Shown here piece by piece: positions 60,175 through 64,000 of a DNA stretch of 64,000 bases. Positions within the stretch are counted from its first letter, which is position 1. Every line of letters begins with the position of its first letter. This DNA is from Crocinitomicaceae bacterium (GTDB taxonomy: Bacteria; Bacteroidota; Bacteroidia; Flavobacteriales_G; Salibacteraceae), in NCBI GenBank assembly GCA_002713215.1, contig PAVO01000005.1, positions 186,001-250,000 of the forward strand, read 5' to 3'. The translations under genes were made by a program, and so were the position numbers. The notes below the pieces were generated by a model that saw only the letters and a program-made list of their open reading frames with translations, did no database searches and was not told the DNA's origin.

Positions 60175-60764
60175 CTTCTTACGCTCTTTAGATATTCTTT
60201 GTATTCAGCGCCATGAGAGTCCATTAAATACTCTTCTTCTAATCGGACTTGAACTTGGACTGTTACAAGCATTACGCAAACCAAAGTAAAACTCAACGAA
60301 TTTGGAAGTATCAAAAAAACTCCAATGTAAAACACGACAACTCCTAAGAACACCGGATTTCTAGAAACGCTAAATAATCCTTTATTTACAAGCTCAGTTT
60401 TCTCATCATAATCAATTCCAATTCGCCAAGAATTTGACATTTGAATTTGTGCTACTAAAGTCCAAATGAAAGCGAGTATTAATAGTATTACGCCTGTTAT
60501 TTTAACGTTTTCCAAATCTAAATATGAAATTGGATTTAGAAAACTATATAGTGTTGAGGAAAAAGAATATACCCCAATAGTAAAGGCCATAAATGCAACG
60601 GTTATTTTGTAGATAAACCCTAAATAATCATGCGCTTTTTCTGTTGAACTAAATACGAAAGGATTAACTCCTGATTGGCGCCAAACGATAATTGAACGCA
60701 ATACAAAAACTATAATTAAGTAGCCTATTGTAATTAACGGTGTAACAATTTGATATAAATTCAT
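60165..60764 (-). CDS. Isoprenylcysteine carboxyl methyltransferase-like membrane protein
   Basis: 199 residues with five hydrophobic segments. The C-terminal half has the ICMT/phospholipid-methyltransferase pattern: SNSWRIGIDYDEKTELVNKG, LFSVSRNPVFLGVVVFYIGV and RLEEEYLMDSHGAEYKEYL. It may methylate a lipid or small thiol, or be a non-enzymatic relative (some are annotated as metal-resistance genes). It lies between the adaptor (12-base gap) and the CDF gene (10-base overlap) in the efflux operon, as in some other Bacteroidota metal clusters. Confidence 0.82.
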   Translation of the reverse strand: MNLYQIVTPLITIGYLIIVFVLRSIIVWRQSGVNPFVFSSTEKAHDYLGFIYKITVAFMAFTIGVYSFSSTLYSFLNPISYLDLENVKITGVILLILAFIWTLVAQIQMSNSWRIGIDYDEKTELVNKGLFSVSRNPVFLGVVVFYIGVFLILPNSLSFTLVCVMLVTVQVQVRLEEEYLMDSHGAEYKEYLKSVRRWL

Positions 60765-60776
60765 TTCAAGTACATT

Positions 60777-62090
60777 TTAATGACTATGCTCTGCTTCTCC
60801 TTTTTTCATTTCCGCCAACAAGTAGTAGGCATTATTCCAAGCTACTATTGTTCCTGTAGGAAGCGGATTCAACAGTTTGACTTCAATCCAACCGTTATCA
60901 TTGATACCAGCAATTACTTCAACGGGTTTAAATGCCCATTCTGTGACACCATCATCCATTTCTTTTTTAGCTGTAAATATGAAACGCTTATCCCCTTCCC
61001 TAACCAGTCCAGCTTCTGGGAGTGCATAACTTTGGTTATCTTCAACCGAAATTCTTCCGCGAACATACATCCCAGGAATAAGCAAACCTTCTTTATTATC
61101 GATATCTGCATGAATGTGAATTGCTTTTGGATTTTCCTCAAAAGATTTTCCTACAGAATAAATTGTAGCCTCAAGCTCTTTTCTTTTCATTGATTCAACA
61201 GAAAACTTCACCTTCTGCCCTTCCTTTACTCTGTGCATATCTTTTTCAAATACCATAAAATCGGCATGAATATGATCAATATTTACAATCTCAAACATTT
61301 CAGTTTGCGGTTGAACATATTGACCTGTTTTCACTTCAACTAGTCGTATATGCCCTTGAAGAGGGCTAGATACAGGAACCAACTCATAAATTTCACCTTT
61401 TTTTATTTTATCGACATTAAGACCCATTAATTTAAGTTGCGCTTTGTACCCGTTTACCGCCCCGACCATTGACTGGTAATTAGCTTTGGTTTTTTGAAAC
61501 TCTTTCCCAGAACCTACTTTTTCTTCGTAGAGTTTTTTTTGTCTCTGATACTCTAGTTCCAAGTATTGTAATTGGCTCCAACTATTAATATAAGCTGTTT
61601 GAAGATTAATAAGGTCTGGATGGCTTATGTATGCTAACACTTGACCTTTTGAAACCTTATCCCCTTCTATTACTTCAATGCTGGAAACATTTGCTCCGAT
61701 TATAGCTGTTACTGTAGCTTCGTTCTGAGGAGGCACTTCTAAACGACCACTTGCATCAACATATGAGCTGACATTCCGCATGGTAAGTGTATCTGTTATC
61801 ATATCTAAGATATGGAATTGTTTTTCCGAAAAATGAACTTCCTCTTCATGCCCTTCACCGTGTTCTTGATGTTCAGGTTCTGCTCCTTGGTCATGACTCT
61901 GCTCGTCCTTATGTTCATGAGTTGCGGACTCGCCTTCTTGATGATGCTCGTGATTATGACCTTCTTCATGTTCATGTTCATGATTGTGCTCTCCTTCATG
62001 ATTATGGTTGTGATTTGTATCATTGTTGCATGCAGCTAGAATTAAACCAATTGTTATGCATACTGCGTATAATCTTATATAATTTTTCAT
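60777..62090 (-). CDS. Heavy-metal RND efflux adaptor (CusB/CzcB-like) lipoprotein with His-rich segment
   Basis: 437 residues. GLILAACNND is the lipobox (Cys21). Residues 22-90 are very rich in His and Glu (EHEHEEGHNHEHHQEGES), a likely metal-binding or buffering segment. The adaptor follows: barrel-sandwich (VTAIIGANVSSIEVIEGDKV, ISHPDLINLQTAY), helical hairpin (LQYLELEYQRQKKLYEEKVG) and beta-barrel (PLQGHIRLVEVKTGQYVQPQ). It links the inner-membrane pump to the outer-membrane channel. It lies 17 bases after the CusA-CusC fusion gene. Confidence 0.9.
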   Translation of the reverse strand: MKNYIRLYAVCITIGLILAACNNDTNHNHNHEGEHNHEHEHEEGHNHEHHQEGESATHEHKDEQSHDQGAEPEHQEHGEGHEEEVHFSEKQFHILDMITDTLTMRNVSSYVDASGRLEVPPQNEATVTAIIGANVSSIEVIEGDKVSKGQVLAYISHPDLINLQTAYINSWSQLQYLELEYQRQKKLYEEKVGSGKEFQKTKANYQSMVGAVNGYKAQLKLMGLNVDKIKKGEIYELVPVSSPLQGHIRLVEVKTGQYVQPQTEMFEIVNIDHIHADFMVFEKDMHRVKEGQKVKFSVESMKRKELEATIYSVGKSFEENPKAIHIHADIDNKEGLLIPGMYVRGRISVEDNQSYALPEAGLVREGDKRFIFTAKKEMDDGVTEWAFKPVEVIAGINDNGWIEVKLLNPLPTGTIVAWNNAYYLLAEMKKGEAEHSH

Positions 62091-62107
62091 TTTAATTCGC
62101 TTTAATA

Positions 62108-64000
62108 TTATTGACCAATAAGATGTTCTATGTTTATAATCGCCTGATTATAACCGTTTAATGTGTTTAAGTAGTTGAACTTTAATTGAATGCTCTGATT
62201 TAAATTTTGGAAGTACTCTATATAATTTATAGCGCCATTTTCAAAACTCTTTTGGGCGTTCGCAATAACAAGATCAGCCTGTGGTACTGCTTTTTCTTTG
62301 TAATAATTCAGACTACTCTTGAACTTAAGCACTTCCTGCATTTTTTGTTCGTACTTTCCTTGAAGTATAATTGAGTAATAATTGGCATTTGTCTCAGCAA
62401 TCTGCCTTTTTAATTTGGCCGATTTAATATCTGCCTTATAGGAACCATAAAACAATGGAATACTAATCCCAGCCTGAATTCCTGAAAAACGATCGGAGCC
62501 GGTGGCAATACTTCCGCCTTCAGTAGGACTTCCTATCAATGATTGATTGAAATAACCAACAGAAATATTAGGAAGCATTTTAGCCGATTGCGCCGATTTT
62601 TCGGCATTTGCAATATCAATTTGCTTTTTAGTATAAGCCAATAATGGATTGTTAACGAGCTTGGTTGAATCATAAACATTATTCATGTCTCTTTCAGCTA
62701 ACCTTTCTGGTAAAAACTCAACAGCAACTGTATCGTTTAATAAAACCCTGAGCTTGTTTTCTTGAATTGTAATGTCAGAAGCAATTAGATTTAACTGATT
62801 TTTAATTTCCATTACTCGGGTTTCTGCAGCTGCCTTCTCTAAGTAGCTAGTAGCTTCTGTCTCGTAACGAATAGAAGCCGCATGTAGAAGCCTTTCATAA
62901 ATTTTGTCTTGATACAACAACAACTTTTCTTTTTCCTTCAAATAGGCCAATTGAAACCAGCTTTCACGGATATCTCGTTTTAATCTGTTTTCCGTAGCAG
63001 TAAGTTGAATTTTGCTTCCTTCAGATTTTTCTTTTGCCAGATTTTTCTGATTGGAATACACAGTCGGGAAGCTTATTTGCTGATTGATACTAAGAGCAAA
63101 GTCTCGTTCATAGCTATTATACTGCCCATATTGTACAGCGAAATCCGTTTTCCCCAAATCGAACGCTGCCTTTTTACCTTGTTCTTGCAACTCAATATTT
63201 GTTTTCGCGATTTGTACAAAGCCGTTATTCGATAAACCATAAGTTACAGCATCCTCGATTGAGGAAATTGCCTTCTTTTTACTATCCTGTGCATTCAAAC
63301 TATCGGTAGAAAAAATTGTTAGGCCGCCTATAAGTATCATTACAGTAAATACATTTGGAACTGGAGTTATGGAACTTCTGTTTTCTACCCAGTGATACAA
63401 AATAGGTAGGACAAAAAGTGTAAGCAATGTAGCTGTTATCATCCCACCGATTACCACGGTAGCAAGAGGTTGTTGTACCTCGGCTCCTGCTGAAGAAGAA
63501 ACTGCCATCGGTAAAAAGCCCAAAACATCAGTTAAGGCTGTGAGCAATATCGGTCTAATACGACGTTTAGCGCCTAATCGTATTCGTTCGTTTATATTGA
63601 TAACACCTTCTTCTTTTAGTTCATTCCAAGCGCTTATGAGTACCAAGCCGTTTAGTACTGCAACTCCAAATAGGACGATGAACCCTACTCCTGCTGAAAT
63701 ACTAAATGGCATATCTCTTAGCCATAAAGAAAAAATTCCTCCAATGGTAGCCAGCGGAATTGCTATGTATATCATAAGGGATTGTTTGACCGACTTTAGA
63801 GCAAAGAATATGAGCAGGAATATTAGCCCTAAAGCTATAGGTACTACTAATTGTAAGCGATTAGTTGCACGTTCAAGGTTTTCAAAGGCTCCTCCATAGC
63901 GGATATAATACCCAGGAGGAAGGTCTAGCTTTGCATCTAACTTTTGTTGAATTTCTTCAACTAATGTTTTAATATCTCGGCCACGCACATTTATTCCCAC
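62108..64000 (-). CDS. CusA/CzcA-family RND pump fused to a CusC/TolC-like channel (partial)
   Basis: 630 residues are visible; the frame is open at the window end, so the N-terminal part of the pump is missing. Residues 1-215 are the C-terminal RND domain: GYYIRYGGAFENLERATNRL, membrane helices from LVVPIALGLIFLLIFFALKS, and RRIRPILLTALTDVLGFLPM. A helix at 216-230 ending LNAQ looks like a signal peptide. Residues 245-630 are an outer-membrane factor with two TolC-like coiled-coil repeats (KSEGSKIQLTATENRLKRDI, IANAQKSFENGAINYIEYFQ). The product should expel Cu, Ag, Zn or Co. It heads the visible operon. Confidence 0.88.
   Translation of the reverse strand: MGINVRGRDIKTLVEEIQQKLDAKLDLPPGYYIRYGGAFENLERATNRLQLVVPIALGLIFLLIFFALKSVKQSLMIYIAIPLATIGGIFSLWLRDMPFSISAGVGFIVLFGVAVLNGLVLISAWNELKEEGVININERIRLGAKRRIRPILLTALTDVLGFLPMAVSSSAGAEVQQPLATVVIGGMITATLLTLFVLPILYHWVENRSSITPVPNVFTVMILIGGLTIFSTDSLNAQDSKKKAISSIEDAVTYGLSNNGFVQIAKTNIELQEQGKKAAFDLGKTDFAVQYGQYNSYERDFALSINQQISFPTVYSNQKNLAKEKSEGSKIQLTATENRLKRDIRESWFQLAYLKEKEKLLLYQDKIYERLLHAASIRYETEATSYLEKAAAETRVMEIKNQLNLIASDITIQENKLRVLLNDTVAVEFLPERLAERDMNNVYDSTKLVNNPLLAYTKKQIDIANAEKSAQSAKMLPNISVGYFNQSLIGSPTEGGSIATGSDRFSGIQAGISIPLFYGSYKADIKSAKLKRQIAETNANYYSIILQGKYEQKMQEVLKFKSSLNYYKEKAVPQADLVIANAQKSFENGAINYIEYFQNLNQSIQLKFNYLNTLNGYNQAIINIEHLIGQ

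Noticed and set aside
1-64000. CRISPR arrays, rRNA or tRNA genes, transposase or integrase genes
   Set aside because: No regularly spaced short repeats, no rRNA- or tRNA-like segments that fold, and no transposase or recombinase motifs were seen.

Overview
The window looks like chromosomal DNA of a member of the Bacteroidota, most likely a flavobacterium-like marine or aquatic lineage. The support is as follows. Several secreted proteins end in the C-terminal sorting domain of the type IX secretion system (T9SS). Several upstream regions carry Bacteroidota promoters of the TTTG-N19-TAnnTTTG type, while strong Shine-Dalgarno sequences are rare. The gene families are also typical of the phylum: EttA, a RecQ without zinc cysteines, DUF2911, DUF2490, CarboxypepD-reg-like proteins and a CusA fused to its outer-membrane channel. 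I found no rRNA, tRNA, CRISPR array or transposase gene.

Bases 1 to about 47,100 are backbone. In order they hold: the end of a T9SS protein; a broken O-antigen-ligase-like gene; ettA, ogt, hisS and hutH; an RsmI-like methyltransferase with a low-molecular-weight phosphatase; a tandem A-B-A'-B' set of four predicted outer-membrane proteins (11,375-14,724); an enoyl-CoA hydratase-like gene, recQ, and a TetR/hydrolase pair; a three-gene group of a metallophosphoesterase, a choloylglycine-hydrolase-like enzyme and a DUF4157 (eCIS core domain) protein (23,532-27,773); a metal permease; clpC and gyrA, divergent; a TPR protein and a zinc-ribbon/LysM protein; a transglutaminase-like/DUF350-like membrane operon; and several T9SS or small exported proteins, one built of 31-residue tryptophan repeats.

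Bases 47,200-59,350 form an accessory island that is visibly richer in A+T. It is bracketed by two directly oriented, collinear non-coding repeats of about 0.8 and 0.95 kb. Each repeat begins with a transposase-less element bounded by inverted repeats. The island genes suggest a thiol, quinone and catechol stress module: a secreted esterase, a DsbA/FrnE-like oxidoreductase, a peroxiredoxin-like protein, a CDGSH protein, YceI, DoxX and an NAD(P)-binding protein behind a large operator-like dyad. They are followed by DUF2490-CotH, SRPBCC-MarR-DOPA dioxygenase and a TetR gene.

Bases 59,368-64,000 hold the end of a heavy-metal efflux operon on the minus strand: a CusA-CusC fusion (cut by the window end), a His-rich CusB-like adaptor, an isoprenylcysteine-methyltransferase-like membrane protein and a cation diffusion facilitator.

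The observations I rate highest are the DUF4157 protein with a possible papain-fold C-terminal domain, the repeat-flanked island with its MITE-like ends, the dyad at the clpC transcription start, the operator-like dyad that opens the island, and an intrinsic terminator embedded in a signal-peptide coding sequence. All functional statements are read from sequence alone; no database search was possible.
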